Assembly: GCA_035772785.1 (NCBI GenBank)
Contig: JAOCPU010000095.1
Span: forward strand, 1 to 57,771
Source: Phlebiopsis flavidoalba
Taxonomy: Eukaryota > Basidiomycota > Agaricomycetes > Polyporales > Phanerochaetaceae
DNA length: 57,771 nucleotides
Direction: 5' to 3'
Both the position numbers and the translations under genes were made by a program. Below the pieces are notes generated by a model. It was not told where the DNA came from. It made no database searches and worked only from the letters and a program-made list of their open reading frames with translations. Within the stretch, counting starts at the first letter, position 1, and every line of letters starts with the position of its first letter. Positions 33,282-45,777 of the stretch are shown piece after piece.

Positions 33282-36200
33282 TTAACATCCATTTCCGAGC
33301 CCCCTCGTCACTCGCATCGACGCCGGCGGCCTGAGTCCCAGCGGTACTCCCGCACAAGCACCATTACTTAGGCCAAGCGGATCGCGCGGGACCCATACTC
33401 CACGGCTGCGCCTCGTATGTCGATGGGTGGTCGAAGCCGTGGTGGACGTCAAAGTCTTCGTCACCATCTCATCATCTTTGTCTGCACGGCGGCGAGAGTC
33501 GGACAATATAAAACGAGTCGCCGTCAATGTTGGCGAATCGGTCGCCACTGTCTGTGTTCCCTCTCCGCCGCGAGGCGTTCGTACGGAGCCCGTTGTTCCA
33601 ACGTCCGGCTGTCGTTGTTTGGGATAAGGAGCTAAAGGATGTTATAATCGTACATCTTGCACGCATTTTTCCCGCTCCGGTTCGATCATCGCTGTCTTGG
33701 CGGCACTTCTCATCCTGAGACCTCGTCCACGAGTATTTTCTGGACAGTGTGCACGAATGCGGCGGTGTATGACGTGAGAGAGCCCTGTATGTGAGGGTGA
33801 ATATGTGCCCCGACTAGAGGCTCTCGGTGACGACGTACGCTCGCGACTAAAACAGATCCACATCGTCACGTCTTCATCTTGTCTGATCTAGTGGCCTCAA
33901 GATGGTGGCGTTCTCGCTCATGCTCCCATCGTTCCTGCATTTTCTTTCGTAGCGAGAGACCATCGGCAGGTATTGCGTTATCGCTGTGCATACTCGTCAG
34001 CGACCGGGGAAGTGAAAAAACATTCTGAAGGTACCCACCGATCGAAGCTACGTTGGTTTAAAGATATCTGCCGCCGAAGCGTGAGTGCAATGAGCAGAAC
34101 CATGAGAACGCCTTCGACAATGAAGATGAGCCCCCGTCAAAGAAATCTTGAGGAAGAACAGGATTGCAATGCAGATCTGTTCAATATACATCTTCTTCAT
34201 CTCGACAACTCGCCAATGATTACCACAGCCTGAGCCTCAACACACATCAATGCGAAAACAACAAATACGTACAGAGAAAGTATTGATCTTCGAAAGCGGG
34301 AACACTATACGCGTGCGCGGTAAGGATCAGACATGTACTAACGACGACGATGACTCGAATGACGCACATACAGACCGCCGGGGTCTGCACTTTCCGCTGG
34401 CTCGGGCAAAGACCCATGTTGAGGAGAAACTTCCACGTCGGAGAAGAAGAACGAATGCAAATGCGAGAGGCAGCGAGGGGATTGATGACGGGAGAGAGGA
34501 TCGCTGTACGCCAGCGCAATCGTCGCGAGGAGAGACATCCGCGGGGAGTACCAATTCGAAGTCAGTCCTGATTCTCTCTGGGTGAGTATCCGTTGCGCGT
34601 TGAGGAGATTTTGGCATACCTTGGGCATGCGGAAAGTGGTTACTGCATATGCTTGCCGAGGTTGTTGTCCCGTCCGAGACTAACCCATTTCTTGATGTAA
34701 TGCCCAATCAACTGACCGGGGCGATCTGAAGCAGGGCACTGCCTATGCGCCCGTCAACACCCTGCGTTATCTGATTCGAAACGTCCAGCGTGCGAACCGC
34801 ACGTGTGGACTCGCTGGACCAAAATTTGGCGAGGAGCCAGCACATGTCCAATGTGAGAATGAAGAAGATCGAATGCGGAGGGTTAGTTTGTTGTGCGAGG
34901 GCAGAGACGTTGCTTGCGTAGGATTATGTTATCTCCTCCGATCCGGCAGCGATATGAGGATACTGAGTCGACGTTATGTCTGAGCGACGTCTCTTACCTC
35001 GGTTGCGACTAGACGTCACACCAATCTAAGAACTCAATAAGTGACGTAAATATGAGGAATTCCCTCAGTGTCTGTTAGGCTAATATGTCAAGGCTTCTTA
35101 AATGTGACATGGTGCTAGTAATGAGAGACGTATACATGACCAATGAAACAAAATATACGCGCTCTTTGTACACGCTAATCGACAGTAGCGACCATGCGGC
35201 GGGATATTCTGCTCGTTCACCGACGCGAGGCCTAACAAGTAAACATTATGAGGACTTTTGCATCAGACAAGAACGACATGGAGACGCAAAACCCTTCAAA
35301 AGCCAAGGCACAGATCGCGGATAGAATAGCGAGAAACACGGGAGGAAGGATACCTTGAATGATACCCGGAACGAGGGGTGGGTGAGTCACGGATACCAAC
35401 AGAGCCAATCTATAACCATCATTCAGTTCAAGCACCCCTATATCGTCGTCAAAAATAAAGGGCAGGAAGAAAACACTCTAGCGCGAGACCTTGGCACAGA
35501 GCGTCGAGACACGTTGCCTGAGGGCGTGCGCGACGAACGCGACAGGCGCGAAACCAGATGATAATCAGCACGATAGAACCGATCCAGGAGGTGACGTAGC
35601 GTGGTCAAGAAGCGTGTCTCGTATGCGCGCTGTCCCTGTTCGTATAATGTATCAGTGAGACTCGACGTTACGCTAGGCGAGACGGACGTCGTACGGAAAC
35701 ATCGAATATTGTCCCAAATTACATCTTTGGGCGCGGTTTCGATCCACTTCTGGGCCATCATGAGGGGCTAGAGGACATGGTCAGCACATACATTGCAGTG
35801 AATGTTGAGTTTGGGCGACAACTCACCTCGTGGTATGGATTACACACTGTGCGAGAATGTGCGCGCCTCAATCTAGGAGGTACGACACATGGCACCTACT
35901 AAACGCGCATCCCAAGCGGTCGGGGGGGCGTGTTATCGCCAGCTTGTGAAGGGTACAGTGCGCTGGGGGGCCGCATTCGGGGGGGGAGTGCATATGTCAA
36001 GTCATTTCCATGATCAGCGCGCAATCTCAGACTGTGCCCGGCGAGTGGTCAGAAAGGCCTGCTCGAGTAAAAAAAGTGAGGAACAGCAGACGTACCGTGT
36101 GCAACACACGTGATGCGGTGTCCACTTATTGGCGCTGCCAATAGATCCTCGAAGTGGCGCCGCAATCGCGAATGGGTGAAGGGCGGGTAGCGTAGAGCTT

Positions 36201-38000
36201 GGAGTAGGCTTTTCTGGCGCGTCCGGGAACGCAGGTACGGGAGAGTGCTCCCGCTTCGAGTTCGCCTGGTCGTTGTGTGGCGCCCCAGTGCGTGAGGGCG
36301 TGGTCCCCCCCGGCGGAGTCAGTTGGCATCCAATGCGACCTACGCACATGTGTCTGGAGTCTGCGCTTGGGCGTGCGTGAATTGCTCGGTTTGTCGCGGT
36401 GCTGGTGCCGCCGTGACCTTGGGTGAGGGAGGGCATATTCGCACGCGTGGGGACGGACGGCGTAGATATTCATTCGGCTTGGAATGCCAGGCCGCGTTTT
36501 GCGTATTTGCCTATACCTGCACGCTTCTTTTCCTAGCGGGCCTGAGCTATGGAAGAAAGGACGAAAAAAAAATGATTTCTCTTTCCTTTGCTATATGCTT
36601 CGCTTTGTGCAGGCGCGGCGCTTCTCCGCTCTAAAATGCAAGCTTTTGCTCCGGCAGGCGAGTGGCACGTGCCTTCTCATGGCTGGGCCTTCTGCGGCTG
36701 AGGGCCGGTTGACTGCTGGGGCTTTGTGTTCCATGTGATCCTTCGGTATTGTTGGCTTTTCCTCGCAGACCCCTTGTCGTGCTTGTCCCTTCGCTTTACG
36801 GCAGACCGTATTGAGTTTGGAAGTTTGCTAGTGTGGGTGTGGGGGGTTTTCTCGAGCTTCTGCTAGTATCTTCAAAGCGCTCTTGTGTAGTCGTCATTCA
36901 GATCCTACACACTGGGCATATCATGTCTGCGTCTATCCTTGACTGATACTAGGATGTTTTAGGGCTCCCCCACCCTTTCGTATCTCGCCGGGTATAGGTC
37001 CAGTACTTTTGATTCTGGAGCTCCACCTGGCAAAGTCATAAGCTAGCCCATGCGACGCAGCTCAGTAGCTCGTCGCACATCTCTAGCGGGCACCTTTGTG
37101 ATAAAGCAGTACCGTAGCGGCGCCTGGGCTAGAGAAAAAAAAAAAACGTGTGGACTATGCGCGGGGAATACTAAGGAGTATTGCTTGTACGGCGTACGCT
37201 ACAGCGTAATGTTTGAGGCGTGCGAACTGCGAATGAGGGATTACAGAGGTCCCATATACTAGGGAATAATCTCATGAATGTTCGCATGGATTGGGAATAA
37301 TTGTAAGAAAAATGCGTACAGTATTGGAGTAGCTGTTTAGAGCATACTGGCCAAGATGTTGCGGCATATCATACGGCGATTAGTGGCGTTATCTATCTCG
37401 GTATAAGCTGAGATGGGATAGAGCGCGGTAAGCTGAGAGCCGCATCCCACGACGGGCTGCGAAAACCATACTTCGGTCCAGCTGCCGGCGGGTGAGTAGA
37501 TCTGTGACACCAGGGTTGTGCACAGATCGGGCGGGTGTCAACAGGGGTAGAAACGCCGCAAGAGAACGGGTGATGGACAGTAAAGCAGGATGATCATCAG
37601 GCAGCGGAGAAAGCGGAGGAACATGTACGCGTCCATCAGCCGTATTTTGTGAAGCTACATACAACCAGTGTGTCAGATCCTATTGCAAGTACTAAATTAT
37701 TGCGCAGCTACTCACCACATCCCCCGTCGAATTGCTGCTATCTGCGAGCAACGCATTTCCATCCATCCTCCAGGCAGATTCATCTGCCGCCCGTTTACTG
37801 TGTGACGTCAGACAATGCTTGTTCAGTGCGCGAAAGGCTTGACTATTCACTCTGGTGGTGGGTAGATATGTTCGTGTGGCGCGTATATCCGGATGATGCG
37901 GTGCTTGAGAAACACGAACGCGACGAGCTCTAGAGCAAGTACTCCGACAGTTGGTGACGAGGGCAGTGAGGAACGTCTGCGATTCGGTGTTTTGTGCCAC
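33282..38000 (-). CDS. CSC1/OSCA-type (RSN1/DUF221) membrane channel
   Basis: Members are multi-pass osmosensitive, calcium-permeable cation channels. Minus-strand segments follow the family order: SQTFLTALVTN (TM0/TM1, about 37,980) and RTYLP (about 37,870); AYMFLRFLR (37,630-37,600); a loop ending in a 59-nt intron (35768-35826); the hallmark MMAQKWIETAPKDVIWDNI (35,761-35,705); helix residues WIGSIVLIIIWF (about 35,580); PGIIQGILPPVFLAILSAI (about 35,370-35,310); ALLQIAPV (about 34,740); WYSPRMSLLATIALAYS (34,553-34,503) then SPVINPLAA; and YIEQICIAILFFL (about 34,190). A hydrophilic tail runs to about 33,282. Frame changes are frequent but order and spacing are right. The first exon upstream of 38,000 is not resolved. 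Confidence 0.88.
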
Positions 38001-38004
38001 TTTT

Positions 38005-39045
38005 CAGCGGGTTACCTGAGATCATGCAGTGACATGTAATGGTATGGAGGAGGTGGGGTAGATGTCGAGAGCATGTGGGTAGTGACGACAGGCATGAGTA
38101 TTGCGTTCCTGGAGGTGGAGCATCACGCTCATATTGTAGCGCTTACCTTGGCATCGTGACCCGACCCGCAACCTCGCGGCCGTGTTCCTGATTTCCCGCT
38201 CTTCGTCATCTGGTGATTTTCAAGATGGGAGTTCGTCAAAAAGCCGCATGGGTTTGGAATGCATAGGCAGGCTGCAAAGGCGCATTTGGCAGTCGGGCAA
38301 GCCTAATGTATGGTACGCCGTAGCATAGACTGTGCACTACAATGCATGAAGTCATGAGGCTACTCGAGGTAGAAAGAAAACCCACAGCAACGTCGTAGAT
38401 TCACTCACCAGAGCGAACAACTCCGAAAGCTCTGGGCCGTCTCATGCATCTACTCGCTTCGCCATCCAGACTGAGACTGGAGGCTCGACACAACTAACTT
38501 GCCAGGTTTGAGGGATCTCAGCTATGGAAAGGATCCGCAGCACTTGTCCATGGTTTGAAATGACATGGCAAAGCCTTCACGAGATGGCTGTACGCTGATA
38601 ACGTGTGCCAGGGAGAGTTACGAGTCGAAAACCTTGATAATTTGGTGGGCTCGAGGGTTGTTACACAGGGGCTGTTTGTGATACGTATAGATTCGGGATG
38701 TCCTGGGATTATGAAGTGTTTGATCCAATTTTTGAGTCATGATTTATCACAGAACTGGAGGCCAAGACTAAAATCGAGGAGTATGGTGATGGTTAAACGT
38801 CAAGGACAAGAGACAGGACCAGCTCAGTTTGGTAGTAGTCGGGGGCTTTGGAAACAAATAAAGCCAAACTTACCCACTCATATCTGCGATATGTTTATTT
38901 ATCACACTTCTCTGGGTTGTGATTATGCCTTTTATCCTTTTGACGTGTAAATAGGTCTCTAGGCTTTTCTTGTTGACATTTGTATCATGTTCGGCTTTCT
39001 GGGTTTGCGCGTTCGCGGCTGTCGAGGATTAACTTGGCGGCGGAT
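38005..39045. other. Intergenic region between CSC1-like and F-box genes
   Basis: No supported gene. It should contain the start and promoter of the channel gene and the 3' end of the F-box gene. A plus-strand frame at 38603-38950 has no recognisable features. Confidence 0.4.
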
Positions 39046-39048
39046 TTG

Positions 39049-40541
39049 TTACGACTGCTCTGACAAGACAAAAACGAAGCTATGTCCGTGATAGTTCGCC
39101 ATGCCATACCGAACTGCGATTATGATGCCCAAATATCTATACAGAGCGCCCCGGAAGCCTCCATACACGGCATCAAGGTCCTGAGCTCGGACCACCCTCT
39201 CACCCTGCAGTGTCTCGTTTTCTGCCTTTCTCAGGAGGGCCCATCGCCAGCTTGACGTCACAGGTCAACTTTTCAGCGTGGTCAAAGCCTCCCGAGTAGG
39301 CCGTCTAGTCGAGTGAAGTCGAACTGCGCGGGGAAAGAGTAGCGGATGCGCATCGCGTCTGTATCGCGTCCAGGCGCTTCGAAGACGATGCGAATTAACT
39401 GGTGCGTATGGTTGAAGGCCAGCTCAAGGAAATGCGCTGGGCTCATGCATCGAATCACACCTGTAAAAATAATGAGCGCACCGCCGTGACGCTGGGAATG
39501 GATGCATGAGCTCACCGTCGCGCGCAGTCATCCGAAATTGTACCTCCCCGCGCGTTGCGTATTCTGAACACCAGAGGCAACTTAATTCGTCGAAAAGTAA
39601 ACCAACAAGATCTACTAGACGATGCAAACCAGCGAGCGGGAGGGACAGCACGCGACCGGTCGACTCGCGGCGCGGAGGATGCACCAGCGCTCTCTCTTCG
39701 GTGGCCCATGAGCGACACGAGCCCGCGAACTGGGGCGAAAACGGTCGCGAGGGTGGCTGCGGCGACCCACGCTGAGTTCGGGTAGTTGCAGCTGGGCTTT
39801 TTTTTTGGTGCGGAGTGTAGGGTGGGGGTCTGCTTCTGTCCCCGCAATGACTCTCTCGAGTTCGTCACCATTAAAGATGATGTGTTGTGCTGTAGGAACC
39901 GACGGCATGACGGAGACCATGGTGTCTAGCGTAAGGTCTCTACCAGTCATGTCAAAAATCAGCGCAGTCGATTTTTATTGGGGGTGCAGCGAACCGTGGA
40001 AGGCCGTGGTAGATGGTCTTATGTCGGATTGTGGTGCGAGGACGTACAACAGAATCCACAGTCGTGCATGCTTAGAGTGACGTGGTTTAGCACGGGAAAG
40101 GAGTCGGTAGGTAGACCAAACAGCACATTGTGCACCCAGCTCCAGGAGTCTACGCGTTGGTAAAGATGTAGTCGAGTTACGTAGGAGGCAACGTTCATGT
40201 CCCTGGGCCAAAACGGAGACCTAACAAGCGCCACCGAATTCGGTGCGTCATCGTGCGAGTAACCACAACGTTTTTGAAGATGAAGGGCCGCACCTTGCGT
40301 GCCCAATACTGACAGACGAGTGAGCACCACCCTAGTTCGCGCACACCATCTCGCCTCCCGGCTGTCGGGCACTACTACACTTGCTGCGAGAGCTGTGATG
40401 GTGTCGGTAGGATGCTTCATCATCATTCAGGTAGCTGAGAATGCGATCAAACAATTCAGGAGGAACTTGGGCTCCCGACGAAGTCTGGGCATCGATCTGG
40501 AAAGTCGTGAGCCTACCAGGCTTTTCGATACCAATAGACAT
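39049..40541 (-). CDS. F-box domain protein
   Basis: The minus strand starts MSIGIEKPGRLTTF (ATG at 40541) and reaches an F-box core VPPELFDRILSYLNDDEA (about 40,466-40,413), the signature of substrate adaptors of SCF ubiquitin ligases. After frame shifts, repeat-like segments follow: VASYVTRLHLYQRV and FGLPTDSFPVLNHVTLSM (about 40,170-40,060), DMTGRDLTLDTMVSVMPS (about 39,950), ARDGEL, CMSPAHFLELAFNHTHQLI (about 39,440), FDFTRLDGLLGRL, and an end near 39,049. The layout matches the large basidiomycete F-box family with a variable leucine-rich C-terminus. The target is unknown. The transposon at 40,769 lies about 230 bases upstream of the start and could affect its promoter. Confidence 0.72.
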
Positions 40542-40760
40542 GGAGCATGTTCCGTAACATGTACGATAACATGTAGCGACAAGGAATGGAATGAATTGGC
40601 GAAGTCTGGTAGCAGTAGTGGTGATGCATACCTTCAGGTTCGCCATAAGTATAAGTACAAGGTGGTAGTCTTGTGCAGGTCCTGTGTACAATTCCAGCGT
40701 TGCAGCCTGACACGGTGCTTTGTATGCTTGTCCGTGTTTGCTTCCGAGCCCCCGCATACC

Positions 40761-40768
40761 AAATCGGG
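40761..40768. other. 8-bp target site duplication, left copy
   Basis: AAATCGGG immediately precedes the element, and the identical 8-mer lies at 42936-42943 immediately after it. The empty site would read CATACC-AAATCGGG-GGAG. Confidence 0.9.
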
Positions 40769-41265
40769 CACCTGAGCGTCCCACATCCCGAGCCGAACTA
40801 GGCTGTGCGTCAAATTTTAGTGCCGAGCCTTGTAGCCTTCGCATCAGGCGATTCGGACGCTTCCCACAAATACTCGACACAATTACCAGGCGTTTCCCTG
40901 TGTCCGGGGTAACTGCCCGCCGCGTCACCGCTGCCGTTCGCGCCATCAACAGCACAGCGCACCTGGGGCGTCCCCCGCCGTTCCGCCCCCCGCCGCCCTA
41001 TCTGTTGTCCCCGCCCACGCTCCGTGTCCCTTTTGGTTTCTATACCATGTATATTACTTTTAAACGCAATGAATATGCCACCTATGTGTGGGAAACGGCT
41101 AGGCACGGCCGCAGAGAAGCGAGTGCCGCGCGAGCGCCGAGCGCTGATGCGCCGAAGCGCCATCAACAGCGCGCCCTCCGCCACTCGTCCTTGCTAAGCG
41201 AGTGACATCACTAGCACCTCCCCCGTCTTTTTTCTTGTTCTTCCGTACTTCCCAGCATTTCCTGG
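40769..41265 (+). repeat. Left long terminal inverted repeat of the TIR element
   Basis: This GC-rich arm mirrors 42448-42935. A minus-strand frame here (41184-40810) and a plus-strand frame in the other arm (42524-42823) translate to the same peptide (MAEGALLMALRRISARRS). That is a consequence of the duplication, and the frame is not evidently a gene. Confidence 0.9.
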
Positions 41266-42447
41266 GTCTCAGATGCTTACTAATACAATATTTACATAGT
41301 ATAATATCACTTATTGCTTGTTTTGAGTCTCCTCTACCGCTGGATCCCCATGCATTGGGAGTATTTGTTGTATCTGCTATCTGTGTTATGGTATGACTTT
41401 ATGTGGCTAATACAGCGGTCACAAGCATACCTAAAGGTTGTTTTAATTTGTCTCATTCATGTTTGACCTAGTCCGAAGCTTGTAAGCGGTGTTGCGCTGC
41501 GCAATGAAGGGTGACTGTAATTACCTTGGCACTCCTAATGACGGCAATGTACGCACTTTACACCCAGCATACACGTTTCTGTCGCATGTTTTAGGCTCTT
41601 ATATATCACTTATACCCACCTCATAAGTTCTAGAGCGATCAGTCCGCTGTGAAGCAAGAAAGAGCGTGAATAATAGCCAAAGTCCTCTCAAAAGCGCCAC
41701 AACTGGCAGTATTCCATGCATAACAATTGATATGCTTGGCTACAAGCGATAGGAAAGCGTTCAAGTAGTCTCTAAGGGTGTACAAACATATTACATTTAC
41801 TGAGTTTACTCTCAGGACTAGGGGGTAATCTGATACTCATCCGATGTCATTTGAATGTATCCTGAAGGACTGTCAACCATATTCTGAATGAATCCGTGTG
41901 CCACAACACATGTACCAAGGCTGGGGGAGTTGGGAACTTGGATACTGGGGTTTTTTAGGTTGTCAAATCCGTCTGTGATACTATCTAAGGCATTACTTGA
42001 GCCCCTTATGTTGTTCCTGACAATTTCGACGCTTTCCCGCGCTAAGCGCCAGCAGAATCCTACAGAGATTCCGCTATCGGGCTATTATAGCGTGTGGGGT
42101 TTAATCTGTAACAAAGATTAAGGGCTTTTCTGATGCAATAGAGCGTAGCTACATGCTTATCTTTGCGAAACTACCAATGTTCTTCACACCCAAAGAAACG
42201 CTTTCTAAACAACCTTAGAGCTCTATAAATCCCTTAAAAAACTTCTCGTTTAGCTTTATAGCATTGATATAATATTAATGAATGAAAAACTATGCACAAG
42301 AAGCGCGTATAATACTTGTCATTAGCCATTCTTGTCTCTACAAATACACATCTACCTATTGTATCATACTAGCCCCGGACTGACACCATACAAGTTACTT
42401 GCACACTTGAATATGTACAGATGCCACTAGTAGCCACATACAGCAAA

Positions 42448-42935
42448 GGAATCGCTGGGGAGCACAGAGGAACAAGAAAAAAGACGGGAGGTGCTAGTGA
42501 TGTCACTCGCTTAGCAAGGACGAGTGGCGGAGGGCGCGCTGTTGATGGCGCTTCGGCGCATCAGCGCTCGGCGCTCGCGCGGCACTCACTTCTCTGCGGC
42601 CGTGCCTAGCCGTTTCCCACACATAGGTGGCATATTCATTGCGTTTAAAAGTAATATACATGGTATAGAAACCCAAAAGGGCACGGAGCGTGGCGGGACA
42701 ACAGATAGGGCGGCGGGGGCGGAACGGCGGGGGACGCCCCAGGTGCGCTGTGCTGTTGATGGCGCGAACGCAGCAGCGGTGACGCGGCGGGCAGTTACCC
42801 GGACACAGGGAAACGCCTGGTAATTGTCGAGTATTTGTGGGAAGCGTCCGAATCGCCTGATGCGAAGGCTACAAGGCTCGGCACTAAAATTTGACGCACA
42901 GCCTAGTTCGGCTCGGGATGTGGGACGCTCAGGTG
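42448..42935 (-). repeat. Right long terminal inverted repeat of the TIR element
   Basis: Reverse complement of the left arm. Differences include a two-base indel (CTCGACACAATT against CTCGACAATT) and single-base indels near the inner end, where similarity fades at about 42,448. Confidence 0.9.
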
Positions 42936-42944
42936 AAATCGGGG

Positions 42945-43425
42945 GAGTTAGGATGACCCTGTGAGCTATTACAGTTCGTTTTGATTACAAGCATGGTCGG
43001 TCGAGTACAAGCAAACTTTTAATCCGGAGACAGCGTATATGCGAGCAGATTACAAAGAGGCGAAATGTTGAATGTATTGATTGATGCAAGATTATTGAGA
43101 TCCAGGATAAAACTACAGTCGGGAAAGAATCTTATGACAAGCAAGGATAAACTTGATATGTGATCTAATAACGATAGAGTTGGTTGCGCGTGTGTAATAT
43201 GCGATGCGTGGGAGTGGAGAGCGAGTCAAATCCAAAGGTAGGTGCCGCGAACAGGAGGGATGCGATTGGAAGAAGGATCGAAAGGGTAGCAGTGAGAGGA
43301 AGTGATAATTATGAAGGGATTCTGGATACGAATTCTGTCATTTGTGGAGTGGATGGTCGGAACGTCCGGTGCAGTTCGGCAGGATGGGGGTTTTTGTTTA
43401 CTTTTTCCCCCTCTTCCCTCGTGCG
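42945..43425. other. Intergenic, 3' region of NT-C2 gene
   Basis: No supported gene. A 94-residue plus-strand frame at 43184-43468 overlaps the tail of the NT-C2 gene and is probably a shadow. Confidence 0.4.
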
Positions 43426-43427
43426 TC

Positions 43428-44871
43428 CTATTCCCCTTTTCGCTGCGACTGCTTGCGCATCTTCTTAGGCCACCAGTGCTTGGGCTGATCGCCCCCAGCA
43501 GCCCGTCGAGTCGCTGGTCGTCGTGTAAACGGATGCGGGATGGCTTGCCGCTGCCGTCCGTGAGGACTACTGTCAACACTGCTGTGCGTTTGACTGTCGC
43601 TCGACAAACGACGCCGCTCTCTCTCGGCCTCGCGTGCCTTCTCGGGGTCGTTATTAGTACGTGAACGGCGAGATTGGCGTGTTCGCTCTCGCCGTGTGGG
43701 CACGGGGGTTGAAGATCGCATCGATGAGGTTCTCGGTCGTGCGCATGCCGTCCAACACTGCGAGCCGCTCGAAGTTCGTCGCGCCATCGTGACCGCCGAA
43801 CAGGGAAGCACCAGGTTCGTAGTCGTGATCATCACCACGAGCGTACAGGTCGAGGGTCGCGAGCAAGTTTCGTCTGGTACAGATCGTTGTTCGCGAGGAG
43901 TCCGGTCACGGATGCCATAATCTCGCCCTTGCGGTTAGTGGCGTGCGGTACGTAAACCTTTTCGCCACCGATGTGTTCTAGTTCGATTGTCAGCTAGAAG
44001 GCGTAAAGTATCAGTTTGGGCTGTGTCAGCGATGATCCAGACGGCGTGGGTGAGCGCACCTTGAGCGTGGCATTCGTCTTACTTTCTCGCAGCAGGTAAC
44101 GCCGAGAGACAGATCCCGCGTCCGCATATTCAGCGAGATTGATGTAGACAGCACCAAGCCGCGGTTGTCGGGGCGCGTTGGGATCACCGTGCACGACTCG
44201 CTGCATGACGACGAGCTTGAGCTCGCACGGGAACAGATCGCCCGTCTCTCTGTGGACATCCATCTGCACCGCGATACTGACTTTGTGGTCCCACTTGGCG
44301 CTGTAGCTCTGAAGCGGCGCCCACTGCGTCATGCCTTTGGCTTCAGCTGCTTCTCGAGCTTGCCCGAGCATAGGAGGGATGGCGGGTGGCGGTAGGGGGG
44401 TGTCAGGCGGCGAAGTGGTGAGGAATTGACCGTAAGTGGCGGAGCCATTGGACTGCAAGGCTAGCGTACCGATTCGTGTTCGCTGTGTCGGTCGTCATCG
44501 TCCCTGGACGAACGAGAGCCGAAGCTGGGTTCGACTAGCCGTACCCGTGGTGGACTCGACATGCGGCTCGAGTAGTCTTCCTTTTTCCCCTTGTCCTTCT
44601 TCGCACTCGCAAGCGCAGGCGATGATGCCGAGCGACTCTTCATCTTTCCGAGGAGCCCAGAACCGGATTGCACATTCTTGAATTTCCACCGTACGCTGAA
44701 TTCGCCAGATACGAGGGGGACGTTCGAGAGCTGTTCGACATGTAGGTGGACTTGAAACAAGGCGTGCTTCGGCAAGATATGTCCTAGTTGTGTCCGGAGG
44801 ACCGTGGGGTGTGGGAGTAGCGGAAGAAGGGGTGGCGGATTCGGAGATGATAGTGTCTTGTTCACGGTCAT
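43428..44871 (-). CDS. NT-C2 (N-terminal C2) domain protein
   Basis: NT-C2 proteins use a C2-like fold at the N-terminus as a membrane or partner-binding module, as in EEIG1/EHBP1 relatives. Start MTVNKTLSS at 44871. The domain opens HALFQVHLHVEQLSNVPLVS, then GEFSVRWKFKNVQS, with a Ser-rich insert. After a one-base shift near 44,460 it continues WDHKVSIAVQMDVHR and LFPCELKLVVMQRVVHGD, then GAVYINLAEYADAG, RRYLLRESKTNATLK, an intron (43994-44059, 66 nt) and LTIELEHIGGEKVYVPHA. C-terminal segments GATNFERLAVLDGM and FNPRAHTARANTP lead to a basic tail ending QSQRKGE at 43428. One to three small frame shifts are needed. This is one of the better preserved genes in the window. Confidence 0.87.
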
Positions 44872-44879
44872 GGCCGCAG

Positions 44880-45770
44880 GTTTGTGCGAAGATGGTCCCG
44901 ATTGCTTGGCTTTATAATGTTGTCGGTACAAGTTCGCATGCGCATGCCGCCGGGAAGAAGACGATATCTCGGAGAGTGTCAGAGCAGACTGTCGGCGGTC
45001 GTTGCTGGGTGATACTGATGAGTTTTCGCGCTAGCACAGGTTTTGCGCATTCGAACTTGACAGTGGCGGATGGCAGATACAAGTCAGAGGTAAGAGAACA
45101 GCCAGCGCACTCTTTCGATAGGTTCGAGACGAACACGGTGAGAGCGGAAGTACGTGGAAGTAGAGGACAAGGAGAGGGAGCCCCTGAAATGGACGCTTTG
45201 ACCGCAAAAGAAGAGTGGTCCGATCGCCGCCCAGTGATCGCTACCATTTTGTACACTAAATCATCCATATATGGGATGCTTTCTGTCCAAATACTCCATG
45301 CCGAGCAGCCGTTTCGATAACTCATTCCCGCGACTGTATCCGGATGCAAATTCTTCCAAACATATCGCCCTTTGAATGAGGTCTATGACACGCGGAAAAA
45401 TACTTACACTACGCCTGACAGACCACAGAAAGGGCGGTCACTATCACGCATAAATTCGGGCCGAATTCCTGGATTTTCGGTATACTAGAAAACCCGGCTA
45501 AATACCCTTATCCGTGGATGGTTAGCGTCTCAAAATGGCGGATAAATTCTTTGCTCCTGACCATCACCTGCCATTGCTTGCATGCAAGTCAGAGAGGAAC
45601 AGACGGCCGCAGAAGGAGATGTCCTTCGACTCTAGTTCTCACCACCATCTGTTCCTGGAGCCCGAACCACTCTGCTGGCCACCCTGGCCTCGCAGCGTGT
45701 GATCTGCTACAAGTCTATCCCGCATCCGCGCAGGAGCCGCTAACCTGGCACCACCCCTCTCCCTCACAAG
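44880..45770. other. Divergent intergenic region between NT-C2 and F-box genes
   Basis: The two genes point away from each other, so both promoters should lie here. A minus-strand frame (45349-44912, 145 residues) is open but has no recognisable domain. It might hold an upstream exon of the NT-C2 gene, which I cannot show. Confidence 0.35.
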
Positions 45771-45777
45771 AAACATG

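Larger units (their letters stand above)
40769..42935. mobile_element. Non-autonomous TIR transposon with ~490-bp inverted ends and 8-bp TSD
   Basis: Both ends begin CACCTGAGCGTCCCACATCC, and the first 35 bases of the inverted ends match exactly. Similarity continues for almost 500 bases (40769-41265 against 42448-42935) with only scattered small differences. The flanking 8-mer AAATCGGG is present on both sides (40761-40768 and 42936-42943), a perfect target duplication. The AT-richer centre (41266-42447) has no transposase; its longest frames are under 80 residues. An 8-bp duplication fits hAT, KDZ, P or Merlin superfamilies, and the termini do not decide which. Near-identical arms indicate recent insertion. 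The element sits between the F-box gene and the NT-C2 gene. Confidence 0.9.

Noticed and set aside
40810..42823. Mirror-image frames (MAEGALLMALRRISARRS) as a transposon-encoded protein
   Set aside because: They lie wholly inside the inverted terminal repeats and are identical only because the repeats are. There is no transposase motif.
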